This document shows, piece by piece, positions 53,214 to 61,699 of a DNA stretch of 64,000 nucleotides. The stretch is from [Leptolyngbya] sp. JSC-1 (GTDB lineage Bacteria; Cyanobacteriota; Cyanobacteriia; Elainellales; Elainellaceae): positions 4,977,379-5,041,378 of the forward strand of contig KL662191.1 of the NCBI GenBank assembly GCA_000733415.1, written 5' to 3'. The position numbers and the translations under genes are program-made. How positions within the stretch are numbered: the stretch's first letter is position 1; the number at the start of each line of letters is the position of its first letter. The notes under the pieces were generated by a model that had not been told where the DNA came from, did not search any database, and was given only the letters and a program-made list of their open reading frames with translations.

Positions 53214-53464
53214 ATAGAGATGGGACCGTCTTCATTATTGTCAGGGAAGAGTGGGAGAAAAGCTTTAAGTTTTGAGTTCTGAGTTTGTAAGTCTTCGTAG
53301 TGCCTTGTTAAGATTTAGGCTTTGTTTAAGTTTTGCCAGATGCTACTGAACCAGTGCTGAACCAGCAAGCTAGACAGGAAGAATTGTGCTTTGGACATAC
53401 GTGAGTTGTAGAGGCAGTTGCAGTCATTTAGCCAGTATTTCATCGTCTGTTTTAGGAAGCATGT

Positions 53465-53944
53465 ATGACACTCGAAAAACCGATTGCTATCAATGCATCT
53501 GATGCACCTGCACGAACCAAACCTTCAAACTATCCTGAGCCTTTCGCTGCGCGCATGATAGGCAGAGAGAAGCGTCCTCTGGGCAACCTGTTTGGGCTGA
53601 CTAACTTCGGTGTTAATCTTACGCGGTTGGCTCCTAATGCAGTTTCGTCTTTGCGTCATGCGCACAGCCGGCAAGATGAGTTTATTTATATCTTGCAGGG
53701 GCATCCAACGCTGTATACAGACGAAGGTTGCACACGACTTGCTCCGGGTATGTGTGCGGGCTTCAAAGCAGGCACCGGCAACGGGCATCATCTAATTAAC
53801 GAAACTGCTGAGGATGTTGTATACCTCGAAGTGGGTGATCGAACGCCAGACGATGAAGGCTACTACCCGGATGACGATCTCAAGGCTTTATTGGTAGAGG
53901 GCAAGTGGATGTTTGTCCACAAAGATGGAACGCCTTACGAATAG
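53465..53944 (+). CDS. Cupin-domain protein
   Basis: 159 residues, a single cupin barrel. The metal-site motif is SLRHAHSRQDEFIYILQG (H-x-H then E) and the second is GNGHHLINETAEDVVYLEVGDRTPDD. This is the small cupin family often annotated as having possible role in oxalate- or sugar-related metabolism; substrate unknown. It lies between two CAX genes on the opposite strand, with the ATG at 53465 overlapping an out-of-frame ATG at 53461. Confidence 0.9.
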   Translation: MTLEKPIAINASDAPARTKPSNYPEPFAARMIGREKRPLGNLFGLTNFGVNLTRLAPNAVSSLRHAHSRQDEFIYILQGHPTLYTDEGCTRLAPGMCAGFKAGTGNGHHLINETAEDVVYLEVGDRTPDDEGYYPDDDLKALLVEGKWMFVHKDGTPYE

Positions 53945-54163
53945 CTGATCCAAGGCACCAATCAAGGCTTAATCAGAATAGGCCCATAGGCCAGACATTT
54001 CCTGATAGACCGCCTGGGTATACTTGCCAGCCATTCGGCTAGAACTTTGACCAAGCGTGCATCGCTATTCACTCTCGCTTACCTCGCTTCACATTTCTTT
54101 GGAAACGGCTTTTAAGAGGCTGCTGGAAAGAGGCAGAGCAAGCCATTTCAACTCAAAACTTGC

Positions 54164-55261
54164 TTAAATTGCTGGATGAAAAAAGAACGCGGCCCCAATC
54201 ACCACATAGGTGGCCAGCAGCAGCGTGCCTTCTAGCCAGTTTGAGCGACCATCAGAGCTGACCGAGTTAGCAATTAAAACCGCCACCGATACAGCGACAA
54301 ACTCAAACGGGTTAAAGTTCAAGTCCATTGGCTGATCAAAAAACCAGCCAGCAATCACCAATACAGGCGCAACAAATAGAGCGATTTGCAGACTCGACCC
54401 CAGCGCCACCGATACTGACAAATCCATTTTGTCTTTCATGGCTACTACCACTGCCGTCGCGTGCTCTGCCGCGTTGCCAATAATCGGCAGCAAAATTACC
54501 CCAGTGAACAGTTTCGTTAGACCGAGTTGTTGAGTTGCTTCTTCTAGCGCTCCTACCAGCAGTTCTGACTCAATTGCTACCAGCAGTGTCACCACCAGCA
54601 ACACCCCTACCCAGAGCCAGAGATTCGGTTTCTCGCCTGCTTCGGTGAGGCCGCCTCCCTGCTCTGCCTCGACGCCCACATCATAGAGATAACTGTGGGT
54701 TTTCATCGAGAAAAACAAGGTGAGCAGGTAAACCCCAATCAGTACCGCCGCTACAACTAGAGACAAACGCTGCATAATCGGTTCATCGACGCCGGTGGAG
54801 GTATAGTTGACTGCCGTTGGCATCAAAATCGCAATTACGGCCAAATTCATCGTCGAGGCATTAATGCGGGCCACGGTTGGCTGAAATTTCTGCTCCTTGT
54901 ACCGCAATCCGCCTAGAAACATGGAAAATCCCAACACCAGCAGCAGATTGCCGATAATCGAACCTGCGAGACTGGCCTTGACCACATTTACAGCCCCTGC
55001 CTTCAGGGCCACCAGGGCAATAATCAATTCAGTCGCGTTGCCAAAGGTGGCGTTGAGCAATCCACCCAAGGAGGGACCTACCACAATCGCAATTTCTTCA
55101 GTTGCCGTTCCCATCCAGGCGGCCAGTGGCAATACAGCCAAACAGGCTGTAATGAAGACGGTCAATGCGCCCCAGTGCAGCCCTTCTGCCAGCAGCGAAA
55201 GCGGCACAAAGATGAGCAATGCGGCAAAAATCAGGTCTTTGATCGGTAAGTTTCTTGACAT
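54164..55261 (-). CDS. CAX-type cation/proton exchanger, paralogue 2
   Basis: About 365 residues from the ATG at 55261; strongly similar to paralogue 1 throughout (for example GGLLNATFGNATELIIALVA). Repeat 2 has the canonical IIGNAAEHATAVVVAMKDKMD. The acidic loop carries EAEQGGGLTEAGEKPN. Ca2+/H+ antiport at the plasma membrane is the likely role. The earlier in-frame start at 55321 adds a charged extension not shared with paralogue 1. Both genes are on the minus strand, separated by a cupin gene. Confidence 0.93.
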   Translation of the reverse strand: MSRNLPIKDLIFAALLIFVPLSLLAEGLHWGALTVFITACLAVLPLAAWMGTATEEIAIVVGPSLGGLLNATFGNATELIIALVALKAGAVNVVKASLAGSIIGNLLLVLGFSMFLGGLRYKEQKFQPTVARINASTMNLAVIAILMPTAVNYTSTGVDEPIMQRLSLVVAAVLIGVYLLTLFFSMKTHSYLYDVGVEAEQGGGLTEAGEKPNLWLWVGVLLVVTLLVAIESELLVGALEEATQQLGLTKLFTGVILLPIIGNAAEHATAVVVAMKDKMDLSVSVALGSSLQIALFVAPVLVIAGWFFDQPMDLNFNPFEFVAVSVAVLIANSVSSDGRSNWLEGTLLLATYVVIGAAFFFHPAI

Positions 55262-55556
55262 GTTTCCTTTTAATTTACTGGATGGGTGAACGCCTCTTGG
55301 GCGAGTCACTTCGATTGTCAACTCCCTCTTTCAGTCAAGCGCATCTCGTTAGATTAGGGTTTTGTCTATCAACTTTGTCTATCAACCTGTCTATCAATCC
55401 AAATCGGCGATGTCAGTATTCCCTGTCGCCGGTCAGACAAGTCTATCGTTCTTCGTTACACTAATTAACAGATTCTGATTCTTCCTACAGTGATCCTGTC
55501 TATCGCTAGAGACAGCTCGTTTTCCCTGACCCAAACGTTTTGATTGAGCAGAACCT

Positions 55557-56477
55557 ATGACCGTTGTATATCCTCGCAAACTGGAAAGCTCCTTTGGCAC
55601 CCTAAGCGCTCGTGATGTGCTAAAGCAAGTGGTACGCGACCGTGAGATTCATTTAATGACGCTCAACCGCTATCGCTATAGTGAGCAGCGGAGCTGCAAA
55701 GACCTGACCGAACTAATTGAACAGTTGAATGGCAAATCTCCAGAGCTAGTTAGAGACCTGTCTCGCCATATTTCCGACGAAGCTCGCCATGCCATGTGGT
55801 TAACGGATTTGTTAGTAGAGTTGGGAGCCAACGTGGGAACGCCGATGGGTTCTTCCTACATCGATGAGTTTGAACGCCTGCTAGATCGAGAATATGCCAA
55901 TCCGGACGAAAGCCTGGATGATTTCCTGATTTCGACGTTAGCGGCAATTAATGTGACCGAAAAGCGTGGCTGTGAATACTTCTCGGCGCATATTTATGCC
56001 CTCAAGCAAGCGCCCCAAACCGAAGAAAATATCAAAATTCGTGAAACCATTGAACGCATTTTGCCGGAAGAAGCGGGCCATGTGCGCTGGGGCAACCGTT
56101 GGCTAGCTGAACTGGCCCGCAAAAGCCCAGAACATGCGCAGAAAGTAGATCAGGCCAAGCGCAAGTACGCCGCGATTGAACAGGCCGCCTTTGTATCGGG
56201 GATGGACATTACGCTGGGAGCCGAACTGCGTCGTGTCGGCAATCTACTCGATATTGCCGACACGCTTCCCCTCTGGCAACGCCCACAATACCTGCTAGAG
56301 CGCCTACCGCAAACTCTGTTAGCTCCCGATTTGCAGCAAACTCGAATCACGGCGGTGCAACGAGCTTGGCAACGGGATCCGCAAGCCTTTATGGAACGGT
56401 TTGTGCCGATGTTCCTCAGTGGCTTAACCCGCAGCCAAACTAAGCTGTCTAAGCCGGAAGAGAGGGCAAAAGCTTGA
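55557..56477 (+). CDS. Ferritin-like di-iron domain protein
   Basis: 306 residues. Likely helical-bundle ligands: Glu and His in SDEARHAMWLTDLLVELG, Glu in NVTEKRGCEYFSAHIY, and EEAGHVRWGNRWLAEL. This is the E/EXXH-type pattern of ferritin-like (rubrerythrin/hydroxylase-like) four-helix bundles. The C-terminal 90 residues are not part of the bundle and look alpha-helical. I cannot name the reaction. It stands alone and is followed by a strong terminator at 56583. Confidence 0.82.
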   Translation: MTVVYPRKLESSFGTLSARDVLKQVVRDREIHLMTLNRYRYSEQRSCKDLTELIEQLNGKSPELVRDLSRHISDEARHAMWLTDLLVELGANVGTPMGSSYIDEFERLLDREYANPDESLDDFLISTLAAINVTEKRGCEYFSAHIYALKQAPQTEENIKIRETIERILPEEAGHVRWGNRWLAELARKSPEHAQKVDQAKRKYAAIEQAAFVSGMDITLGAELRRVGNLLDIADTLPLWQRPQYLLERLPQTLLAPDLQQTRITAVQRAWQRDPQAFMERFVPMFLSGLTRSQTKLSKPEERAKA

Positions 56478-56582
56478 GGAGTCAGGAGTCAGAAGTTGCC
56501 TAACTACCAATGACAGCTGACAGCCGACCCTGTTATTCAACCGCCTGAATGGAAAGAGATTCTGTTTAAATAGTTAAATAGA

Positions 56583-56620
56583 AGGAGCAGAAAAGGGCTA
56601 TGCCCTCTGCTCCTCTTTTG
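56583..56620 (+). terminator. Rho-independent-type terminator after the ferritin-like gene
   Basis: AGGAGCAGA (56583-56591) and TCTGCTCCT (56606-56614) form a perfect 9-bp stem, extended inside by GGGC/GCCC, followed by CTTTTGTTT. It lies about 105 bp after the stop at 56477. Confidence 0.85.
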
Positions 56621-56695
56621 TTTGCTAACGATCTGTCAAGAAACACAAGCATAAGATTGTAATTGTGAGTAATGCTGCTTGGTAATCGCTGAATC

Positions 56696-57688
56696 CTAAC
56701 GCGAACGCTCTAGCTCTATTGACGCCACAACTTGCCCGTGATCTGACTGCCAGTTTGGAATTTCTTCAGTAGTGAGCGTTTCGTCGATCAGATGGTCGTT
56801 AAAGACTGATACGTATACTACTCGTCCAATTCGGTCTGGGTTTTGCACCACAAATTCCTGACTTACCATAATGTGATCTAGACTTTCATAATGACCATTG
56901 TGAATGTGGGTGTAATAGAAATCGCCGTAGCTCTGTCGCGCTTGAATATCTTTGACATGATAAAGCAGTATATCCCAAAGTTCACGTTTGCGTTTTGAAT
57001 CGAGTTTGCGGTGCGGCACTTCTCCTGAAATAATTTGTGAGGTAACGGCAGCTCCACCATCGTTCATATCGCCAAGCACAATGACCGGATAGTTGCGGTT
57101 CTGCAACACCTGCATCAGCAATACCCTGAGCGCAATTGATTCAGCTGCCCGCAGCATCAGAGACCGTACCTGCCCTTTGGCCTGTTCAATCGGATCTTGA
57201 CGATCTACGTGATCCGGAATAATCGCCCGTTTCGACTTGAGGTGAACTACAAATACCGTGCACTCCACCGTATCACTGATCTGCACCTGCACCGACAGTA
57301 CGGGTCGTGAAAAATGAGTCAGCGGAATGGCGGCACCTTGAATATCGAGTTGGGCGCTAATTGGAAAGTCTTGAATATAGCGGTGGTACAGAATGGGAAA
57401 GCGGGAGGCCAGCGCCACTGCTGGTGTGTCTCCGGTAGGTGAAATGGCGACTAAATGGAAGTCTCGACAGGAATCGCTCTGCTGTAATGCTTGCTGTAAT
57501 GCCTCGTGGTGGAAGACTTCCTGAAACCCAATCAGGTCTGGCCGTATTCGGTCTAATTGGCCGCCGATCCAGCGAATCTTTTTAGCGTAGGCATCGGGAC
57601 TGTAGTACTCGTGATGATAAAACACGCGATTCGGTAGGGCGAGATTCAGCAGATTGAAGGTACCAATCCGGATGGTTCTACGGCTCAT
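56696..57688 (-). CDS. Endonuclease/exonuclease/phosphatase (EEP) family protein
   Basis: 330 residues of the EEP fold: IGTFNLLNLALPNR at the start, PDLIGFQEVFH with the metal-binding Glu, VFVVHLKSKR, VILGDMNDGG with Asp/Asn, and a C-terminal SDHGQVVASIEL containing the catalytic Asp-His. Substrates of this superfamily range from DNA to inositol phosphates to sphingomyelin; none can be chosen here. No signal peptide, so cytosolic. Confidence 0.92.
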   Translation of the reverse strand: MSRRTIRIGTFNLLNLALPNRVFYHHEYYSPDAYAKKIRWIGGQLDRIRPDLIGFQEVFHHEALQQALQQSDSCRDFHLVAISPTGDTPAVALASRFPILYHRYIQDFPISAQLDIQGAAIPLTHFSRPVLSVQVQISDTVECTVFVVHLKSKRAIIPDHVDRQDPIEQAKGQVRSLMLRAAESIALRVLLMQVLQNRNYPVIVLGDMNDGGAAVTSQIISGEVPHRKLDSKRKRELWDILLYHVKDIQARQSYGDFYYTHIHNGHYESLDHIMVSQEFVVQNPDRIGRVVYVSVFNDHLIDETLTTEEIPNWQSDHGQVVASIELERSR

Positions 57689-57765
57689 AGTGGATTGTAA
57701 AAAGAGACCGCTATTACTTTAAGCGGAGCTACGGAATGAAGCAACGTCTGCTGCTCTTCAAACAA

Positions 57766-58233
57766 CTAATGAACAAAAAAGTAGATAGTAATGGCACATC
57801 CCACACTAATCACAAAACTCCGGACCCAGATTGGATGCAGCTGCTGTGCAAAACGAGCACTACTGTAGCCGCCAATCAGAGCTGCACTAGCCATCAGCGT
57901 TGCCTGCCACCAAAGCACCGCATGAGCTGCAATAAAGGTAATCACCGCGACTCCATTGGTGCAGGCAGCTAGCCAGGTTTTCATCGCGTTCATCGTATGG
58001 ATGTTTCTCAGCCCCATCAACTCCAAAATTGCCAAAATCACGATGCCAGCACCACCGCCAAAAAAACCAATGTAAATTGCTATCCCAAATTGCAGCAGCA
58101 GGGCTAGAACCAAGGGCAAATGATACTCTGTCTGAGTGGACGAACGAGCCGAGGAATGACGACGCAGCCAGCGAATCAGGGGCTGACCAAAGGCAAACAC
58201 GACAGTGGCCGTCAGCATCAGGTAGGGAAGCAG
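57766..58233 (-). pseudogene. Truncated TauE/SafE-type membrane exporter
   Basis: The C-terminal half of a sulfite/anion exporter of the TauE/SafE family: helix starting LLPYLMLTATVVFAFGQPLIRWL, then IGFFGGGAGIVILAILELMG and the end of the fold. Normal members have about 250 residues; here roughly the first 100 are gone, replaced by an IS3 end at 58234. The open frame continues into the IS sequence (MNNSTGCPCSN), which is not native. Probably inactive. Confidence 0.75.
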
Positions 58234-58396
58234 TGACCTTGCACCAAAAAAGTGGACGGCTTGATTAAGCGGCTCTGGGTTGCTGCAAGGACAACCAGTA
58301 CTGTTGTTCAAACCGGACAGGGGAAAGATTATCTAACGTCGAGTGAATACGCTGACGATTATAGAAGACTTCAATCCATTCCACAATCGCATCTAT
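58234..58396 (-). mobile_element. IS3-family right-end remnant
   Basis: 163 bp: on the plus strand it starts TGACCTTGCACCAAAAAAGTGGAC, matching an IS3-type terminal repeat, and on the minus strand encodes the transposase C-terminus IVEWIEVFYNRQRIHSTLDN then LSPVRFEQQYW. The rest of the element is gone. It joins a broken toxin gene on one side and a broken exporter on the other. Confidence 0.78.
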
Positions 58397-58456
58397 GTAG
58401 TATTGAACTGCCTCAGTGTATTCATTTAGCGCTTCAGGATGGAATACATACCTCAT
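58397..58456 (-). pseudogene. N-terminal remnant of a ParE/RelE-type toxin
   Basis: Twenty codons, MRYVFHPEALNEYTEAVQYY, the opening of a RelE/ParE-family toxin, then IS3 sequence. The start codon overlaps the stop of the upstream antitoxin remnant (ATGA), the normal coupling of a toxin-antitoxin operon. Inactive. Confidence 0.68.
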
Positions 58457-58682
58457 GGTTCAATCAGCCGTTTGACTTGCGCTAAAGCATCTTCGCCTGA
58501 AATTGGTTGAATAGAACCATTTCACACTTCATCTCTTCGGCGCTTTGCTTCAGTTACCCAAACCGCCTGAATGCCGAGTCGGCATCGAACTCCAAGCTTT
58601 CCACCAACTTGTCTGCTAGGAGTGCTCTTGACTCACTAGGCAGGGACAATATTTCCTCAGTCAGTTGCTCAATTGACCGCAT
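58453..58682 (-). pseudogene. Broken antitoxin of the addiction-module family
   Basis: Starts MRSIEQLTEEILSLPSESRA at 58682 and continues LLADKLVESLEF, the typical family of antitoxins paired with RelE/ParE toxins. A frameshift follows around the SDSAFRR codons; in the next frame the sequence continues IQAVWVTEAKRRRDEV, then a stop where Arg is expected (TGA), then NGSIQPISGEDALAQVKRLI and EP. So at least one indel and one nonsense change. Together with the toxin remnant this is a dead TA module. Confidence 0.72.
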
Positions 58683-58799
58683 AATCCCAATTCCTCGCAG
58701 AAAGCTGAATACTAAACGTAATTATATCAAGATCTGATATGAGAAAAACTTGATGAAACAGTTGTCTGCCTTAGATACAACCTTATGAAGTGTGGTTAA

Positions 58800-59085
58800 T
58801 TACTCGAAACACGTTGCAGATCTTCGACACATCAATACCAGAAGACTTTCCGTCTCGCTACTTTCAAACTGAATAATCGTGTCCAGATTATCCCTCAAAA
58901 TTTGAGTAATTTTTGATGTTGGGCAATTGCCAATTCGAAGATAATAAATTTGGGTGGATGACCATAAAGTAAACTACGCTGATGAAAGACAGAATCCTTG
59001 GAAACAATCACAAAACCATTCACCTTTGCATATTCTCAGATCACTTCATCGTCTGTGTTGATTAGCCCTAGCGTCTTGACGTGTT
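58800..59085 (-). pseudogene. Broken DUF5615-type PIN-like protein
   Basis: Minus-strand pieces: VKTLGLINTDDEVI, a stop where Trp or another residue is expected, EYAKVNGFVIVSKDSVFHQR then SLLYGHPPKFI, and after a frameshift YLRIGNCPTSKITQILRDNL then DTIIQFESSETESLLVLM. This is the DUF5615 (Mut7-C-like PIN) family, usually toxin partners of DUF433 antitoxins. The N-terminus is lost at the junction with IS3 sequence (about 59086). Inactive. Confidence 0.68.
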
Positions 59086-59303
59086 CAGAATCCGGATACA
59101 AGCTGAACTCAAATGTGCTCAACCGCTGGCGCAAAGAATTTCTGGAGCAAGCACCGAGTATTTTTGAACGGGGTGAAGCAGGCAGTGAACATGAACAGAA
59201 GATAGCCGAACTAGAGCGGTTGGTGGGGCAATTGACCGTGCAGCTTGAAATTGCAAAAAAAGCCTCGAGCTACTGGAGCCTGGACAAAAACGGGAGGCGC
59301 TAA
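59086..59303 (+). pseudogene. IS3 transposase OrfA, 5'-truncated
   Basis: The open frame encodes the C-terminal part of OrfA: GYKLNSNVLNRWRKEFLEQA, PSIFERG, then the leucine-zipper-like ELERLVGQLTVQLEIAKK. The helix-turn-helix in front is missing; upstream residues come from fused foreign DNA. The stop overlaps the OrfB start. Confidence 0.75.
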
Positions 59304-60139
59304 TGCACTTACGCCAGGAGTACTCAATCGCAACGTTATGTGAGGTGTTGAACGACCCACGAAGTCAGGTCTACTACGAGCTGCAACCTACAACCGACGG
59401 AAGCGAGATCAAAGCTGCCATTGTCAAGCTCTGTGGGCAATATCCGACGTATGGCTACCGCCGCATCACCGTTATGCTACAACGACAGGGACATGAGATT
59501 AACCATAAGCGGGTAGCTCGGCTGATGGGGGAACTAGGATTGGCGGGTAAGCCGCCAGTCAAGCGAAAACGAACCACCAACAGCAATCACGACTTCAGGC
59601 GGTATCCTAACCTGGTGGTGATGGAGCTAGTGATCGCACAACCGGATCAGGTTTGGGTAGGAGATATCCCGTACATCCGGCTACAACAGGAGTTTGTTTA
59701 TTTGGCCGTGTTAATGGATGGGTTTACGCGCAGCATTCGGGGTTGGCATTTGGCAAGAAGCATGGAGGTGAGCTTAACGATAACAGCTTTGAACAAGGGG
59801 CTGGCAAGAAGACGACCGGAAATCCATCATCCTGATCAGGGAGTGCAGTATGCGGCGAACGAGTACGTAAAACTCCTGCAAGATCACGGTGTTAAGCTGA
59901 GTATGGCAGAAGTGGGACAGGTCTGGCAAAACGGCTATGCAGAGCGGTTAATGAGAACGATTAAGGAGGAAGAGGTTGACTTGTCAGAGTATCGTCATTT
60001 CACAGAAGCGTATGAACAGATTGAGCAGTTCTTAGAGAACGTGTACATAAAGAAGAGAATACATTCGTCATTAGGCTATTTAACGCCAGATGAATATGAG
60101 AAGAAATGGAATGAACAACAAAAGAAGAATGTGATATAA
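59303..60139 (+). CDS. IS3-family transposase OrfB
   Basis: 278 residues of the rve/integrase-core type. DDE residues: Asp in VWVGDIPYI, Asp in HHPDQGVQYA, Glu in NGYAERLMRTIKEEEVD. N-terminal HTH_21-like segment YPTYGYRRITVMLQRQG is present. It appears complete, but OrfA is truncated, so transposition from this copy would need a partner in trans. No further IS genes follow. Confidence 0.9.
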   Translation: MHLRQEYSIATLCEVLNDPRSQVYYELQPTTDGSEIKAAIVKLCGQYPTYGYRRITVMLQRQGHEINHKRVARLMGELGLAGKPPVKRKRTTNSNHDFRRYPNLVVMELVIAQPDQVWVGDIPYIRLQQEFVYLAVLMDGFTRSIRGWHLARSMEVSLTITALNKGLARRRPEIHHPDQGVQYAANEYVKLLQDHGVKLSMAEVGQVWQNGYAERLMRTIKEEEVDLSEYRHFTEAYEQIEQFLENVYIKKRIHSSLGYLTPDEYEKKWNEQQKKNVI

Positions 60140-60192
60140 AGGAAAAACTTCCTTAAAGTTTTTGATCTGCTGTCCGAATTCATGGGTTCACT

Positions 60193-60549
60193 TCACTTCG
60201 CTAACGATAAAAGATGCTTATCGCCAGTAACAATATGAGTTGCGCCACCAACGACAGCACATTCAACAACCATATCATCGTCTGGATCAGCATCCACCAC
60301 CTTCAATTCTGTAGATATCCCGACCAACCGAGAAAAGTTACGTACCTCTTCGACTGCTGCTTGTGCCATCTCCTGAGAAAACTTGAATTTGATTACCAAC
60401 TTCTCAGCAAACTCGTTTAGAATCTCCTGACAGGTCACAGATTCGACCTGCCCGATCTTTGCCAGAGCTAAACATCGAAACGGATTACCGTTTGTGGACA
60501 ACAAAGCAGAAATCAAAATGTTGGTATCAAAAACAACAGCGTATCGCAC
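60193..60549 (-). CDS. PIN-domain toxin, 3'-truncated by IS3 end
   Basis: 118 residues. The PIN core is present: VVFDTNILISALLS (first Asp), CQEILNEF (Glu), VDADPDDDMVVECAV (acidic pair) and HIVTGDKHLLSL. Full-length relatives run about 15-20 residues further; here the IS end TGAAGTGAACC supplies the stop right after LAK. All visible acidic residues are kept, so activity may survive. The GTG start at 60549 overlaps the antitoxin stop by one base. Confidence 0.82.
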   Translation of the reverse strand: MRYAVVFDTNILISALLSTNGNPFRCLALAKIGQVESVTCQEILNEFAEKLVIKFKFSQEMAQAAVEEVRNFSRLVGISTELKVVDADPDDDMVVECAVVGGATHIVTGDKHLLSLAK

Positions 60550-60788
60550 TAATCCTCATGAACCACTTTGTCAATAAAGGCTTCTCGCTCGTCCTCAGTC
60601 ATTGTATCCCAGTTCTGACCTCGTTCTTGGGCAACGAGCCTGACTCTATTTGCTCCATATTGTGACAAAGAATCCCACTGTTCCCACTGTTGTAGCAGTA
60701 AAAATCTAAACACTTCAATCTGTTGCTCGCTGGGCAACTGTTTGACTAACTCAACAACTTGCTCATTAGTCAGAGTGAAGGTAGGCAT
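60549..60788 (-). CDS. Antitoxin partner of the PIN toxin
   Basis: 79 residues, start MPTFTLTNEQVVELVKQLPS. A helical N-terminus (SEQQIEVFRFLLLQQW) and an acidic C-terminus (MTEDEREAFIDKVVHED) that would fit toxin binding; I do not recognise a named family beyond the TA context. Its TAG stop overlaps the GTG of the toxin, as in coupled TA operons. Confidence 0.72.
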   Translation of the reverse strand: MPTFTLTNEQVVELVKQLPSEQQIEVFRFLLLQQWEQWDSLSQYGANRVRLVAQERGQNWDTMTEDEREAFIDKVVHED

Positions 60789-61010
60789 CTTTTCACCTTT
60801 GAGGCTGTAGAACTATATTCGTATTTTAAACTGTATGACTCAACACTGGATATTTACCAATAACCTGACTGGTACTGTCTCACATGAAAATGCGGGTCTA
60901 CAGAATGTAGTGTAGTCCCAAATCCATGGTGAAAATTCCTACTTGGAGAACAGCGGGCTGATTTTACATTGTTACATTTGGGTTCTATTCAGGACAAACA
61001 CTTTGAGGTG

Positions 61011-61448
61011 TTATAGTCGCATCTCGTAACTATGGGCAAACCCCAACCCCCAGCCTAAGTTGCTATCGTAATGGACACCCACAGAATGACTATGACCCTC
61101 ATCCAAATATGTCACAACTGCTTGTGCACACCAATTATTATCAAAAAGTTGAAATGTAGCACGGTCAGATACGGTCAGACCTGCAGCGAGAAGGTATGCC
61201 TTTAAATCTACACTAGCCTTGCTATGCTCCTCTGAGGAGTCGTGAAAGAGGCTAATTGCGTCAGTCAAAGTGGGTGACTCGATGTAACCCACCAACTCAT
61301 TGATTGCATTAGCCCTTAGCTGCAGGCTCTTGATCGCGAAGTCGTATCTCTGTTCAATTTCAAGGCGTGCTGCGGCTGTGCAAGACTCCGATTGCATTCG
61401 TAGAGTTTCTACAAGTTTTCGTCTTTGATCTGCACGCTCACTTGTCAT
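61011..61448 (-). CDS. Hypothetical protein
   Basis: 145 residues, no family recognised. A basic N-terminus (MTSERADQRRKL), a helical middle (RLEIEQRYDFAIKSLQLRAN) and a Trp/Tyr-rich C-terminus (LGWGLGFAHSYEMRL). It is co-directional with the cassette genes and lies next to an attC-like site (61610-61693), so it may be a cassette gene itself. A short hairpin sits just after its stop. Confidence 0.6.
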   Translation of the reverse strand: MTSERADQRRKLVETLRMQSESCTAAARLEIEQRYDFAIKSLQLRANAINELVGYIESPTLTDAISLFHDSSEEHSKASVDLKAYLLAAGLTVSDRATFQLFDNNWCAQAVVTYLDEGHSHSVGVHYDSNLGWGLGFAHSYEMRL

Positions 61449-61609
61449 GGATGCATTCTCCTTTCATTTCAAGGTTACTTGGGGCACGTACTCCGTTAAG
61501 TCGTAATGTGCTTATTTCACATTTGCTAGGCTCCGTATCCGGTTGCGTGGGCAGTAATCTTGACTCAGGCAGCGGTGGACGGAACAACCAAGGTCAGTGG
61601 ACTCAGCCC

Positions 61610-61693
61610 GCTAACGGTGAAGTTGTGCGGCGGCAGATAACCTCGAACACTCACCGACAACCTCTGTGCCGTCCGCACCAACGCAGTGTTAGC
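61610..61693. repeat. attC-like recombination site 1
   Basis: 84 bp. Left GCTAACGGTGAAGTTGTGCGG and right CCGCACCAACGCAGTGTTAGC are imperfect inverted repeats, with one extra base in the right arm, and the centre contains GCAGATAACC and ACCGACAACC. The same pattern occurs at 63783-63868. Sites of this shape, with long imperfect arms ending in GCTAAC/GTTAGC, are typical of integron attC sites. The stop of the PIN toxin gene lies 7 bp to the right. Confidence 0.6.
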
Positions 61694-61699
61694 CTGTGC

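Larger units (their letters stand above)
59086..60195 (+). mobile_element. IS3-family insertion element (5' end lost)
   Basis: Contains a truncated orfA and an intact orfB. The right end, read inwards from 60195, is TGAAGTGAACCC, an IS3-type terminal repeat, and this end's TGA forms the stop of the PIN toxin it invaded. The left end is missing; sequence joins the DUF5615 remnant at about 59085. An A7G slippery run (59255-59261 then G) in the orfA/orfB overlap fits programmed -1 frameshifting. Confidence 0.82.

Noticed and set aside
60861..61013. A third attC-like site after the 145-residue gene
   Set aside because: Only the short CTATAAC/GTTATTG ends resemble the motif; the arms do not pair.
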